DNA of 64,000 nucleotides from Verrucomicrobiaceae bacterium (GTDB taxonomy: Bacteria > Verrucomicrobiota > Verrucomicrobiia > Verrucomicrobiales > Verrucomicrobiaceae), in the NCBI GenBank assembly GCA_016795365.1, contig JAEUHN010000004.1, positions 186,001 through 250,000 on the forward strand, read 5' to 3'. Below are positions 16,549 through 26,600 of the stretch, piece after piece (the first letter of the stretch is position 1; each line of letters opens with the position of its first letter). The notes beneath the pieces are model-generated. The model was not told the origin of the DNA, did not search any database, and saw only the letters and a list, made by a program, of their open reading frames with translations. The position numbers and the translations under genes are program-made.

Positions 16549-18135
16549 ATGAAACGTCGCCATTTCATCCACACTCTCGCTGCCGCGCCACTCCTTGCCG
16601 CAGAGACACCTCGCCAGGCATCGTTTCGGGTGATCTACAGCAACGACCTCACCAACATCACTTCATGCGTGAGTCCGTTTCACGCCGCTGGAGCGCCCTT
16701 TCGTCCTGAGATGCTGGATGCCACTGTCGATGAAGTGACCGGCCTCGTGGACGCACACTTCTTGCAGCCGGGACTTGGTGTGGTGCCGCTCTGGCCGAGC
16801 AAGGTTTTCGATCTGAAAGAGCACTTCGCGTGGATCAAACAACGCTACGGACAGAAGCCGGACTCGTTCAGTCAGTTCGTGCTCAATGGCGGCGACATCG
16901 TGCAGCGCTTCATCGACCGCTGTCGCTCGAAGGGTCAAGCAGCCTTCATTTCGCTGCGGATGAACGACGCGCATCACAAGGAGTTCGTCGATCCGAAGCC
17001 CGGCGATAAACCGGGCAGCAGCATCGGGATGAGTGTCACACGCTGGTATGCCGAGCATCCCGAGCATCGCATCAAACCGGGCTCGTTGCGCGGTGCCGAT
17101 CTCGTCTTGAACTGGGCCATCCCCGAAGTGCGCGCGCAGAAGCTCGCGCTGCTTCGCGAGCTGTGCGGCAACTACGACCTCGACGGCCTCGAACTCGATT
17201 TCCTGCGCTTCTACAGTTACTTCCGCAACGAGACTCCGCTGGAGCAACGGCGCACCATCATGACCAGCTTCTTCAAAGAAGTGCGCCAGATGCTTGGAGC
17301 GAAGCGCTGGTTATGCGCTCGCGTGCCGTGCTACCTGCCTGCGCTGGATGAACTCGGCCTCGATCTGAAAGGACTCGTCGCCGCCGGGCTCGACATCGTG
17401 AATGCTTCGGCGCACTACTTCACCACGCAGCAGCACGATCTCGCGGCGATTCGCAAGCAAACCGAAGGCACATCGCTCTACTTCGAGCTGTGTCACACGA
17501 TCTGGAAAGGCGACAAGGTGCAAGCGGGCTACGATGTGTTTCCGTTTCGTCGGGCGACACGCGAGCAACTGCACACGAGCGCCCATCTCGCCTATGCGCG
17601 CGGCGCCGATGGCATCAGCCTCTTCAACTTCGCCTACTATCGCCAGCATGGTCAGGGCGAAGGACGTGGCTTGTTTGGGGAGCCTCCCTTCGAAGCGATC
17701 AAGGCGCTTCATGATCCAACGGTGCTCGCGAACGAACCGCAGCACTGGTTCATCGCGAACGGTTGGCGTGCGCCCGGAATGAAGCCACTGCCGGTGCCGA
17801 GGAAGATCGAGTTGAACAAGCCCTCGAAGTTCACCTTCGACCTCGCTGCGCCGCGTGGTGATGCACGCGTTCGCATCCAAGCCGACAAGAGTCTGGCTGG
17901 CTCCGAATGGTCAGCTACGTTCAATGGAGAGCCACTCAACGCGACACAGGATGTCTCCGAGCCCTTCGCCGTGCCCTACCCTTCGATGATGGCCAAGCCT
18001 GAAGAACTGCGCGCTTGGATCATTCCTGCGAAGTTGCTGCGCGAAGGCAGGAACAGCCTCGAAGTGATCATGAAATCGGAAGAGCCCGTGAGCGTTCTCT
18101 TTGTCGATCTCGCCTTTAAAAGGATCTCTGGTTAG
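16549..18135 (+). CDS. Secreted glycosidase-like TIM-barrel protein, family uncertain
   Basis: ATG 16549 gives a 528-residue protein with a twin-Arg-like start (MKRRHFIHTLAAAPLLAAE). The body has TIM-barrel style segments: LCGNYDLDGLELDFLRFYSYF, CARVPCYLPALDELGLDL, DIVNASAHYFTT and ARGADGISLFNFAYYR. The Asp/Glu-rich DGLELDF strand is typical of glycoside-hydrolase-like barrels in Planctomycetes and Verrucomicrobia. A small beta-sandwich-like C-terminal part (about 440-528) follows. The frame is open upstream to 16333, but that part lies over the divergent gene and has no signal peptide. Substrate unknown. Confidence 0.8.
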   Translation: MKRRHFIHTLAAAPLLAAETPRQASFRVIYSNDLTNITSCVSPFHAAGAPFRPEMLDATVDEVTGLVDAHFLQPGLGVVPLWPSKVFDLKEHFAWIKQRYGQKPDSFSQFVLNGGDIVQRFIDRCRSKGQAAFISLRMNDAHHKEFVDPKPGDKPGSSIGMSVTRWYAEHPEHRIKPGSLRGADLVLNWAIPEVRAQKLALLRELCGNYDLDGLELDFLRFYSYFRNETPLEQRRTIMTSFFKEVRQMLGAKRWLCARVPCYLPALDELGLDLKGLVAAGLDIVNASAHYFTTQQHDLAAIRKQTEGTSLYFELCHTIWKGDKVQAGYDVFPFRRATREQLHTSAHLAYARGADGISLFNFAYYRQHGQGEGRGLFGEPPFEAIKALHDPTVLANEPQHWFIANGWRAPGMKPLPVPRKIELNKPSKFTFDLAAPRGDARVRIQADKSLAGSEWSATFNGEPLNATQDVSEPFAVPYPSMMAKPEELRAWIIPAKLLREGRNSLEVIMKSEEPVSVLFVDLAFKRISG

Positions 18136-18145
18136 ATCATTTTGA

Positions 18146-18220
18146 ACCACTGACTGACACTCACAGAACACTAACTGGGCTTCGGTCTTCAGGAGTTGGT
18201 CAGCGTCCTGTCAGTGGTCA
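18146..18220. repeat. Intergenic inverted repeat of GTCA/TGAC heptad-like units
   Basis: ACCACTGAC (18146-18154) and GTCAGTGGT (18210-18218) are perfect inverted copies. Between them are further ACTGAC, ACTCAC, ACTAAC and GGTCA variants at roughly 7-base spacing. The wording resembles the GGTCATT array at 22357-22447 and the element at 46975-47012. Confidence 0.55.
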
Positions 18221-18250
18221 GATAGCATTACTCACCGTTTCCCGATTCTC

Positions 18251-19930
18251 ATGACACGTCTATTCAATCTGCTCATCCTCCTGCCAGTCGTTGCTCTCGC
18301 TGAGGTTCACGAGACCGACCTCTGCGTTTTCGGCGGCACCAGCGGTGGCGTTTCAGCCGCTGTGCAAGCCGCACGCATGGGCAAGAAAGTCATTCTTGCC
18401 GAACCGGGCAAGCATCTCGGCGGCATGACGAGTGGCGGACTCAGCGCAGTGGACATCGGCGATCCGCGCAGTGTCGGTGGCATCGCGCGGGAATACTTTT
18501 CTCGTCTCGTTGGCAGCTATGGAAAGAAGCTGCAATGGGACAAGGCCTTCAAGAGCGATGGCGGTCCAGCAACCGGCGGCGCTTACGCGATTGAGCCGCA
18601 TGTGGCGGAGCAGGTGTTCATCGACATGGCACGGGAAGCAGGCGTGCAGGTGAAGTTCGAGAGCAAGCTCGCCAGCGTGACCAAAGACGGCTTGCGGATC
18701 ACAGCGATCACGATGGAGAACGGCGATGTGATCCGCGCGAAGATGTTTATCGACACGACTTACGAGGGCGATCTGATGGCGAAGGCAGGCGTGAGCTACA
18801 CGATCATGCGCGAAGGCAATGCGAAGTATGGCGAACAACTCAATGGCATCCAATACAACGAGCGCTTCAAGCCGCGCAGTGAGTTCGCGCAGCCCGGCGC
18901 GAATGGCCGCCTGAAGAACGGTCTCGGTGTTTGGGATCGCGACTTCCTGCTCGATCCGTATGTGAAGCCTGGCTGCCCGGAGAGCGGCGTGCTGCCCCTG
19001 GTGACGCTCGATGACGTCGGCAAGGTGGGCGATCCTGCGCCCGGCGTGCAGGCGTATTGCTACCGGCTTTGCCTCACCACGAACAAGGCGAACATGATCC
19101 CGATCACGCCGCCCGCCGACTACGACGCGAGCCGCTACGAGATCGTCGTGCGCTTCATCGAAGCCTGTTTGCAAAATGGCGACGACATGGACCTGCGCTG
19201 GTTCTCGAAGCACGATCCACTGCCGAACGATAAGTGGGACTTCAATACCGCGACCTTCGGCGGCAACCTGCCCGGAGCATCACATGCCTGGCCCGAGGCG
19301 ACGTATGCCCAACGCGAGAACATCGCGAAGGAACACGAGAACTACCATCGTGGCCTGCTGCACTTCCTTGCCACCGACAAGCGAGTCCCCCAAAAGGTGC
19401 GCGATGACATGCAGCGCTTCGGCTTGCCCAAAGACGAATTCAAAGACACCAACGGCTGGCCGCATCAGCTCTACATCCGCGAGGCCCGGCGCATGGTGAG
19501 CAGTCTGGTGATGACCGAGCATCATACCTTCGGCAAGATCTTCGCCCCCAAGTCCATCGGCCTCGGCAGCTACGGCACCGACGTGCATGAAGTCCGCCGC
19601 ATCGTGAAGGACGGCGTCGTCACACGCGAGGGCAAGCTTGCCGGTTCACGCGGCGGCTTCGGCCCCTACGAGATTGGATACGACGCGATCGTTCCCAAGG
19701 AAAACGAATGCTCCAATCTTCTTGTCACCTTCGCCCTCAGCGCCAGCCACACGGCCTTCGCCAGCATTCGCATGGAGCCGGTGTTCATGATCACCAGTCA
19801 AAGCGCGGCCACCGCCGCCTGCCTCGCGATGGATGCAGGCGTTGACGCGCAAGCGGTGGACGAGACCAAGCTTCGGAGGCAACTCCTCAAAGACGGGCAG
19901 GTGTTGGAGTGGCGCGCGGGACAACGATGA
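18251..19930 (+). CDS. Secreted FAD-dependent oxidoreductase
   Basis: This 559-residue protein has a signal peptide (MTRLFNLLILLPVVALAE) followed by the dinucleotide-binding strand CVFGGTSGGVSAAVQAARMG. The segment GKHLGGMTSGGLSAVD is typical of the FAD_oxidored family, and AKMFIDTTYEGDLMAKAGV follows. The C-terminus (AASHTAFASIRMEPVFMITS, AATAACLAMDAGV) closes the fold. This family is common in PVC bacteria in sugar-modification clusters. It probably oxidises a carbohydrate in the periplasm; the substrate is not known. It follows the glycosidase-like gene on the same strand after a 115-base repeat-bearing gap. Confidence 0.9.
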   Translation: MTRLFNLLILLPVVALAEVHETDLCVFGGTSGGVSAAVQAARMGKKVILAEPGKHLGGMTSGGLSAVDIGDPRSVGGIAREYFSRLVGSYGKKLQWDKAFKSDGGPATGGAYAIEPHVAEQVFIDMAREAGVQVKFESKLASVTKDGLRITAITMENGDVIRAKMFIDTTYEGDLMAKAGVSYTIMREGNAKYGEQLNGIQYNERFKPRSEFAQPGANGRLKNGLGVWDRDFLLDPYVKPGCPESGVLPLVTLDDVGKVGDPAPGVQAYCYRLCLTTNKANMIPITPPADYDASRYEIVVRFIEACLQNGDDMDLRWFSKHDPLPNDKWDFNTATFGGNLPGASHAWPEATYAQRENIAKEHENYHRGLLHFLATDKRVPQKVRDDMQRFGLPKDEFKDTNGWPHQLYIREARRMVSSLVMTEHHTFGKIFAPKSIGLGSYGTDVHEVRRIVKDGVVTREGKLAGSRGGFGPYEIGYDAIVPKENECSNLLVTFALSASHTAFASIRMEPVFMITSQSAATAACLAMDAGVDAQAVDETKLRRQLLKDGQVLEWRAGQR

Positions 19931-19962
19931 ACCGTGCGTCTCGATGATGACCTCCGGCACAT

Positions 19963-19981
19963 GGCGAATCTCTGATTCGCC
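19963..19981. terminator. Perfect hairpin between convergent genes
   Basis: GGCGAATC and GATTCGCC pair perfectly around TCT, between two convergent stop codons (19930 and 20009). A T-run is lacking in both directions, but the position suits a shared terminator. Confidence 0.5.
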
Positions 19982-20008
19982 GCCAGCCTGAAGTGCAAAG
20001 TCGATCCC

Positions 20009-22216
20009 CTACTTCTTCGCCGGAGCCGCCGCCACTTGAGCGGCTTTTACAGAGACGCGAATCGGGCGCGAGATGATGATATCGACGGTGTCGGTCGGAG
20101 AGGCGGCAGTGGACACGGCTTTCATCCGCTTGGTGGCATCGGCCATGGCGGCTTCGGCTTGCTTTTGCTTTTCAGCAGCGAGCTTCGCAGCGGCGGCATC
20201 GGTGGCGGCCACCTTCTTGGCCTCGGCGGCAGCGGCAGCCGCCAGGGCTTCGGCCTTTTTCTGGTCGGCCTCGGCGAGCGGCACGGCGGCGGGATTGTAG
20301 CGATACTTGCAGATCCCCAGGCTCTGGAGGGCAAAGGTGTAGTCGCCCGGGGCCAGCTTGAGAGCGGCGAGGTCGATCGCCAGCTCGTGCGTCGCCGCCT
20401 TGAGCGGGATGTCGAACTCCTTGATGCCCGTGAACCCGTCGCCATAGGCGCGCACCTTGATCGAGCTGCCATTGAACTCATTGCGCCAGGTGAGCTTGAG
20501 CGGAATCTTGAGCGTGTCCGTGCTCTTGGCTTCGTAGACTTTGGCCTCGGCTGTTTCGATGGTCACGGGCGATTGCTCGGAGTCCGTGACGGACACCGGG
20601 ATGTCCGCCATCAGGCGCGGTGCCGGGATCTCGCCCTTGGCATCCTTCACCGGCCATTCCACGCTGGCCACGCGCACCGGGCGGACCACTTCAGCGCCAT
20701 TGATCGTGGCCTTGCCCACCAGCTTGGCTACCGAGAAGGCACCCTTTGCATCATTGGCCGCCGAGAGCACCAGGTGACCATAGGTCTTGCCCGGAGCGAT
20801 GCGCAGCCCCGCAGCACTCACGCCGGGAGGGAGGTTTTCCATCGCGATCTCGATCGCTCCGTCGAACCCATCGCGACGCTGCACCACCACTTCGTAGAGT
20901 CGTGAATCACCGGCCCGCAGTGCCATCGGCTTGGAAAGCGCAGCCCGGTCGCCATTGCGCAGCGTCATGTGCACCGCCCAGGCAGCCAGGGAGAAGTCAG
21001 GCGTCGCCGACCGCACGACCAGTCGATAGATGTTGTTCGCATCGCTGCGCGTGCCGCCGAAAAGATCACGCACCTGGAGCCGGTAGGTGCCGTCTTCCTT
21101 CACCTCAAACTTCCCCATGACATCGGGCGATCCCGCATCATACACCGGACCATCATACGAGTAGCCATTGCTCGTCACCTTCATCGGCGAGAGCATGTCG
21201 TAGAGTTCCGCCACGTCCGACACCGTCTCCTTGTCCCCTGTCTTCTTGACCTGCTGCACCAGCACGAAGGGGTCCGTGTTCAGCCCCAGACGTTCCGAGG
21301 CTACTTCCACCCACCAGACCTCGCCCTTCTTGGCGGTGAACTCATAGGTATCAACGTCTGCCGCTGGGAAGAACGCGCCCGCGATGTCGCATGGCAGCGC
21401 GATCTTCTGGGCCTCGGGAGACTTGTTGTTCGGCTCCGTCTCGTTCGCCTTCGCCGGGGCTGGCAAGCCCACCGGAGGCCAGGACATCGCACTCACCATC
21501 TGCGTCTGCGGCTGATGCGGGGCCGGTGCATTCGCCGGAACCTCCTGCACGGCAAGCCGGTAGAAATGCCGCTCGCCGCCCTGGTAAGTGAGGTCGCTCA
21601 CCTTCACGATGAAAGTGCCGTCCGCCTCCGGGGTGAAGTCGATCACGCCGCCCGTGCGATTCACCTTCAGGTCCCGCCCTTGGGCATCGGCCAGCACCAG
21701 CACCGGCGTCAGCCGCGAATCAATGCCCACCGCTGCGCAGTCCACCGCCACACGCTTGCCCTTCACGCCCTGGAAGGAATAGAAATCCACTGCCCGGCGC
21801 GTCATCGTCGCATTGCAGATCGTCCCCACCGGCAGCGGCATCGCCGTCTCCAGTGTGTTGTTCGCCTTGGTCCTCACCACCTCCGGCAGCGTCCCCACCG
21901 AGAACGCCCGGGCTGAGGAAACCCCGAGCCGCGACATCACCCGCGCATCATACACCCCCACTGGCGTATCCGCCGCGATGGTCACCTGGAACTTATTCGT
22001 CGCCCCCGTCACCGGCGAGGCCGTGATCTTCGGCGTGGAGAATGTCAGCGCCGTCACATCCTCGATGTTCTCCCCGGTGATCGTCACCTCCACCGACTTC
22101 CCTGCCTGCCCGCCCATCGGCATCGTCGTCAGCAGCCGTGGCAAAGGCAAAGTCACCTGCTGCGCCCAGGCAGACACCGTCAACATCGAGAGAACACAAA
22201 AGCAACGTGAGATCAT
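20009..22216 (-). CDS. Secreted PPC-domain-type protein with Ala/Lys-rich coiled coil
   Basis: ATG 22216 gives a 735-residue exported protein (signal MISRCFCVLSMLTVSAWAQQ); a TTG lies three codons further up. It begins with an IPT-like Ig fold (GGQAGKSVEVTITGENIEDV). Two pre-peptidase C-terminal (PPC) style beta domains follow, with text such as RAVDFYSFQGVKGKRVAVDC and DVDTYEFTAKKGEVWWVEV. An extended beta region comes next. A long Ala/Lys/Glu-rich helix near residues 650-705 (ADQKKAEALAAAAAAEAKK) precedes a final strand. Such proteins are abundant in Planctomycetes/Verrucomicrobia. No catalytic site was seen; a structural or surface role is inferred. Confidence 0.85.
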   Translation of the reverse strand: MISRCFCVLSMLTVSAWAQQVTLPLPRLLTTMPMGGQAGKSVEVTITGENIEDVTALTFSTPKITASPVTGATNKFQVTIAADTPVGVYDARVMSRLGVSSARAFSVGTLPEVVRTKANNTLETAMPLPVGTICNATMTRRAVDFYSFQGVKGKRVAVDCAAVGIDSRLTPVLVLADAQGRDLKVNRTGGVIDFTPEADGTFIVKVSDLTYQGGERHFYRLAVQEVPANAPAPHQPQTQMVSAMSWPPVGLPAPAKANETEPNNKSPEAQKIALPCDIAGAFFPAADVDTYEFTAKKGEVWWVEVASERLGLNTDPFVLVQQVKKTGDKETVSDVAELYDMLSPMKVTSNGYSYDGPVYDAGSPDVMGKFEVKEDGTYRLQVRDLFGGTRSDANNIYRLVVRSATPDFSLAAWAVHMTLRNGDRAALSKPMALRAGDSRLYEVVVQRRDGFDGAIEIAMENLPPGVSAAGLRIAPGKTYGHLVLSAANDAKGAFSVAKLVGKATINGAEVVRPVRVASVEWPVKDAKGEIPAPRLMADIPVSVTDSEQSPVTIETAEAKVYEAKSTDTLKIPLKLTWRNEFNGSSIKVRAYGDGFTGIKEFDIPLKAATHELAIDLAALKLAPGDYTFALQSLGICKYRYNPAAVPLAEADQKKAEALAAAAAAEAKKVAATDAAAAKLAAEKQKQAEAAMADATKRMKAVSTAASPTDTVDIIISRPIRVSVKAAQVAAAPAKK

Positions 22217-22272
22217 AACGTCCAAACCTACGCACCTCGCCCCTCGATTCTGTTCGCGACTTCGCGCCGGGA

Positions 22273-22447
<175 letters not shown>

Positions 22448-22510
22448 TCCCCTTTCCTCTTCCCTCGTCCTTGCTCCCGCGCCGACCTGTCGCATAATCC
22501 CCGCCCTCTT

Positions 22511-23290
22511 ATGACCCCAGGCAAGCGCATCGTATTGAAGTTCGGCTCCGGCATCCTCACCAAGCTCGGCAGCGTGGACCCCGATCCTGTGCAACTGCGC
22601 AAGCTCGTGGAAGCCGTCGCCTTGCTCAAGGAAGCCGGGCACCAGTGCGTCGTCGTCAGCAGTGGTGCCGTCGCCTCCGGCCTTCGCCCGCTCAATTTCA
22701 CCCAGCGCCCTGGCGACATGACCACGCTCCAGGCCTGTGCCGCCGTCGGCCAGACCCACCTCATGCACTTTTATGAGTCCCTCCTCCGGGATCACGGCCT
22801 CCACGTCGCCCAGCTCCTCCTCACCCACGAGGACCTCGGCCATCCCGACCGCGCCGCCCGCGTGAAGAGCACCCTGGAGCGCCTCCTCGAATTCCCCCAG
22901 GTCGTCCCCGTCATCAATGAGAACGACAGCGTCGCCATCGAAGAGCTGCGGTTCGGCGACAACGACAAGCTCTCCTCCCAGGTCGCCCTCCTGTGGCAGG
23001 CAGACACCCTCGTCCTGCTCACCAGCGCCCCCGGCCTCCTGCGCGATCCCGCCCATCCCGAGGAAGGCCCCATCCCCCTCGTCACCGACATCGACGCCGT
23101 CCTCGGCCACGCCCGCGAAGAGAAAAGCACCCTCGGCACAGGCGGCATGGGCTCCAAGCTCCGCGCCGTGCAAGACGCCGTCAGCGGCGGCATCGAGTGC
23201 ATCATCGCCAGCGGCCGCCGCCCCGAGCAACTCGTGGACGTCATCGCCGGCTCTGGCACCTGCACCCGCTTCGTGGCGAAGAAGGGCTAG
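22511..23290 (+). CDS. proB: Glutamate 5-kinase (catalytic domain only)
   Basis: This 259-residue amino-acid kinase starts with RIVLKFGSGILTK and has VVVSSGAVASG, NENDSVAIEELRFGDNDKLS and GTGGMGSKLRAVQDA. These are the ATP, glutamate and regulatory segments of ProB. It phosphorylates glutamate in the first step of proline synthesis, in the cytoplasm. It lacks the C-terminal PUA domain of the E. coli enzyme, as in several other bacteria. ATG 22511 is the natural start; the longer open frame upstream runs through the GGTCATT array and encodes only repeats. No proA is adjacent. Confidence 0.93.
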   Translation: MTPGKRIVLKFGSGILTKLGSVDPDPVQLRKLVEAVALLKEAGHQCVVVSSGAVASGLRPLNFTQRPGDMTTLQACAAVGQTHLMHFYESLLRDHGLHVAQLLLTHEDLGHPDRAARVKSTLERLLEFPQVVPVINENDSVAIEELRFGDNDKLSSQVALLWQADTLVLLTSAPGLLRDPAHPEEGPIPLVTDIDAVLGHAREEKSTLGTGGMGSKLRAVQDAVSGGIECIIASGRRPEQLVDVIAGSGTCTRFVAKKG

Positions 23291-23691
23291 CTGCCCAAGT
23301 CCTAGCTTCCCCCTGCCCCCGTTCGGGTGAACGGGTTGGCTGAATTTTGCGGTTCGATGGGGCGGATATTGTCTTGACCCTGTGGGGGCGTTTTGGCTAG
23401 CCTCGCGGAAATTCGGTCCGTCTGTCTCCCGACCTCCTCTGGCGGACCGAGTTCGCTTCCTTGTTGTTCCCGGCGGGCCTGAGACTCGATGCTGCTGTGG
23501 CAGTTCGTCGCTCGTGTGCCGGGGACGGTCGTGGAGGCTTGGCTTCTGGCGGATCTCGGCCTCAGGGTTTCGAGTTCTCCTGGTGGCTCGCTCCTTTCCC
23601 CGATGGGCTCCGGCCTTGCCCCACCTGTGTTGGTGGAGGTGCCCGGTGCCTGATTTCTCCTCTGTCCGTCGCTCCACCCCGATCGCTCCCT
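23291..23691 (+). other. 401-base gap upstream of the giant DUF1800 gene
   Basis: No gene is supported here. A TTGACC (23373-23378) could serve as a -35 element, but no good -10 follows. Near 23615-23640 CCCACC and GGTGG could pair. The downstream frame is open from 23461, but that stretch is Arg/Gly/Pro-rich without a signal peptide, so it is taken as leader. Confidence 0.4.
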
Positions 23692-26600
23692 ATGACCAAG
23701 CCTGCCCGTTCCCTTGCGCTCGCTTCCCTCTCCCTGCTGCTCGCCGCTGCTCCGGCCCACGCACTGATTGATGATTACTCGACCGCTCCGGGACAAGGCG
23801 CTCCCGATGGACTCGATGATGTGTGGCAGGCGGTTTACAATGCCTGGGGCCTGACACCGGGCGGGGACGAGGACAATGACGGCTGCTCGAACTTCGTCGA
23901 ATGCGTGGCGGGCAGCAATCCGCGCCAGGCGGGGGATTGCCTGATGGTGGGGAACATGGCGATCAGCGGCAGCAATGTGGTGATGACTTACGATGGGAAG
24001 AAGGGGAAGCGCTACCAGGTGTGGCAGTCGGACACCCCGGCGGGTCCGGCCCCTGGCGAGGTGGGCTCGGCCTGGGCGGAGGTGAGCGGGGCGGCGAAGG
24101 ACTCGACGGTGGATGGCTCGGACACGATCTTGTTTTCGCGCCCGGCTGGCAGCAGCAAGTTCTACCGGCTGGAGTCGAAGGACCTCGACACGGATAATGA
24201 TGGCGTCTCGGACTGGGCGGAGAACAAGGTGGGCACGGACATCGCGTCGGCCGCCAGCGCCACGAATGCCTCGGGTGGCACGGCGAGCGATCTCGATACG
24301 CTGCGTTCCCTCATGTCCCTGACAATCACGCCCGGGACGCCGGACGCGCTGGAGAAGGAAGGGGTGCCCGCGACGGTGAAGCTGAAGCGCACGGTGGGGA
24401 CGATGGCGCTGACGGTGTCGCTGGACACAGCCCCAGGTGCCACGGCGAGCACGAAGAGCAGCGCGGACGGTGCCGACTTCATCATCAAGAACACGGCCAA
24501 TATCGCGACCAACACGGTCACGCTCCCGGCCAATGAGGGAACCTCCACCCCCTATGAGGTGGCGCGCATCGCTCCGGTGCCGGATACTGCCTTGGAAGTG
24601 CCGGAGGCGCTGAAGGTGTGCCTCAAGCTGCCGGGCGTTCCCGACGGCTTCCCCTGCCCCCAGACGACGGTGAACATCAAGGACGCGGACGGCACCAATC
24701 CCGCGAACCGTCAGCTCTACGTGGCCTTCCTCGGTCGCGAGGCGGACGTGGTCTCGACGGCGAGCGGCTATGCCACGGCGCTGGTGGAGGGCGATAACAA
24801 CAAGGCCTCGATCGGCATCGTCTTCAACAACCTGTCTTCCGAGCAGAACACGGCCTACATCCGCGTGGGCAATGATCTCGAGGTGCTGCCGCTGCCGCTG
24901 GGTCAGGTGAGCGGAGCGAACTGGAATATCCGTGCCGCGCAGACGGAGCTGACGGATCAGGCGATGCTCAATGCGCTGAAGGAGGGTCGCCTCTACGTGT
25001 CGATCACCACGGCGAACAATCCGGTGAAGGAAATCTGGGGATACTTCAACAAGGCGAATGGCTCGACCGACTTCGACAGCGGTCGCGAGGACCTCGCCTC
25101 CCCTGTGCTTGGCGATCCTACCTGGCCGGTGCCCACCGGCGATGCGCTGGAGCGCGAGATCTGGCGCTTCATGTCGCAGGCCACCTTCGGCGGCACTACG
25201 GCCCTCTACACGGAGATCCGCGCCGAGTGTGATGCCGCGATCGCGGGCGGCGGCACTTACTTGGATGGCCTGAGCAGCTGGTTGGACAAGCAGATCGACC
25301 CCGTGCAGTCGCCGCAGATCAGCCTGCAACAGCTGGTGATGGCGGCGGACATGGAGGAATTCGCCCTGCGCGGCAACAAGCCGATCACCTACACCAGCGA
25401 TCCCCAGCTCAACGGCGGGGCCCTCGGCGTCACCTTCGTCAACGGCATGCCTATGGGCAACACCGGCAACCCGGACACCAACGCACCGGGCCAGAACTAT
25501 CCTGGTGCGAATGGCGACTCGCCCAACAAGCGCCGCGAGTGGTGGACCCTCATCACCCAGAGCAAGGACCATGTGCGCCAGCGCGTGGCGCAGGCCTTGC
25601 ACGAGATCTGCGTCATCTCCGAACGCGATGCCACCGTCCTCAGCCGTGCCTACGGGGCCGCGAGCTACTGGGACATGATCGCCGCCGGAGCCTTCGGCAA
25701 GTATCGCACGCTGCTGGAGAATGTGTCCATGCACCCGATGATGGGCGTCTATCTCACCAGCGTGGCCAACCGCGCACGCTACGATGCGGGTGGCGGAATC
25801 ATCATCAGCCCGGATGAAAACTACGCCCGCGAAATCATGCAGCTCTTCTCCATTGGCCTGGTGCTGCGGCATCCTGATGGCTCGCTGCAACTGAGCCCCG
25901 AGGGTCTGCCGATCGCGACCTATGATAACAATGACATCACGGAGCTGGCGCGTGTCTTCACCGGCTTCTCGCATGGCGCGCGGCACGGCAATGCCGCCAC
26001 GCAGATCCTCGGCCAGTATGGCGGTATCTCCAGCACCACGCAGCAGGCCTCGCCCACCGTTTATCTCAATGGATCAGGGAACAATGTATGGTTCGGTCGC
26101 AACGATGGCCATCTCTTCTGGCCTGCTCCGTGGGTGACGCCGATGAAGGTGATCGGACGCATCGGCACCACGATCTACCACGACTACAACACCTACAGCT
26201 ACCTCGATACCACGCAGACGCCGCCCGTGCAGGTGGCCGTGCCTGGATTGTCGAAGCGCCTGCTCGCAGGCAAGCACGGCCAGCTGGAGATTCCGGTCTG
26301 GGACCCCACGGGCAAGACGGATGCCGAAACCCACGCGAAGGCAGCGGAGGAAGTGAGCAAGGCGCATGATGCCCTCGCAGGCGTGGCCTCCGACTCCACC
26401 TACGGCGCAGGCACGCAAGCGAGCCCTGGCCACACCAATACGCCGGTCAACATCTCGCGCTGGCTGATCCAGCGCCTTGTCACCTCGAATCCCAGCGCGG
26501 GCTACATCTACCGCGTGCAGAAGGCTTTCCGTGACGGCAATGGGCTGCTCGGCCCGGTGGTGAAAGCGATCCTGCTCGACCATGAGGCGCGCTCGCTGGC

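Noticed and set aside
23302..25986. 894-codon open frame on the minus strand
   Set aside because: It is antisense to the signal-peptide/DUF1800 gene, is Arg/His/Gly-rich without domain text, and reflects GC-rich codon bias.
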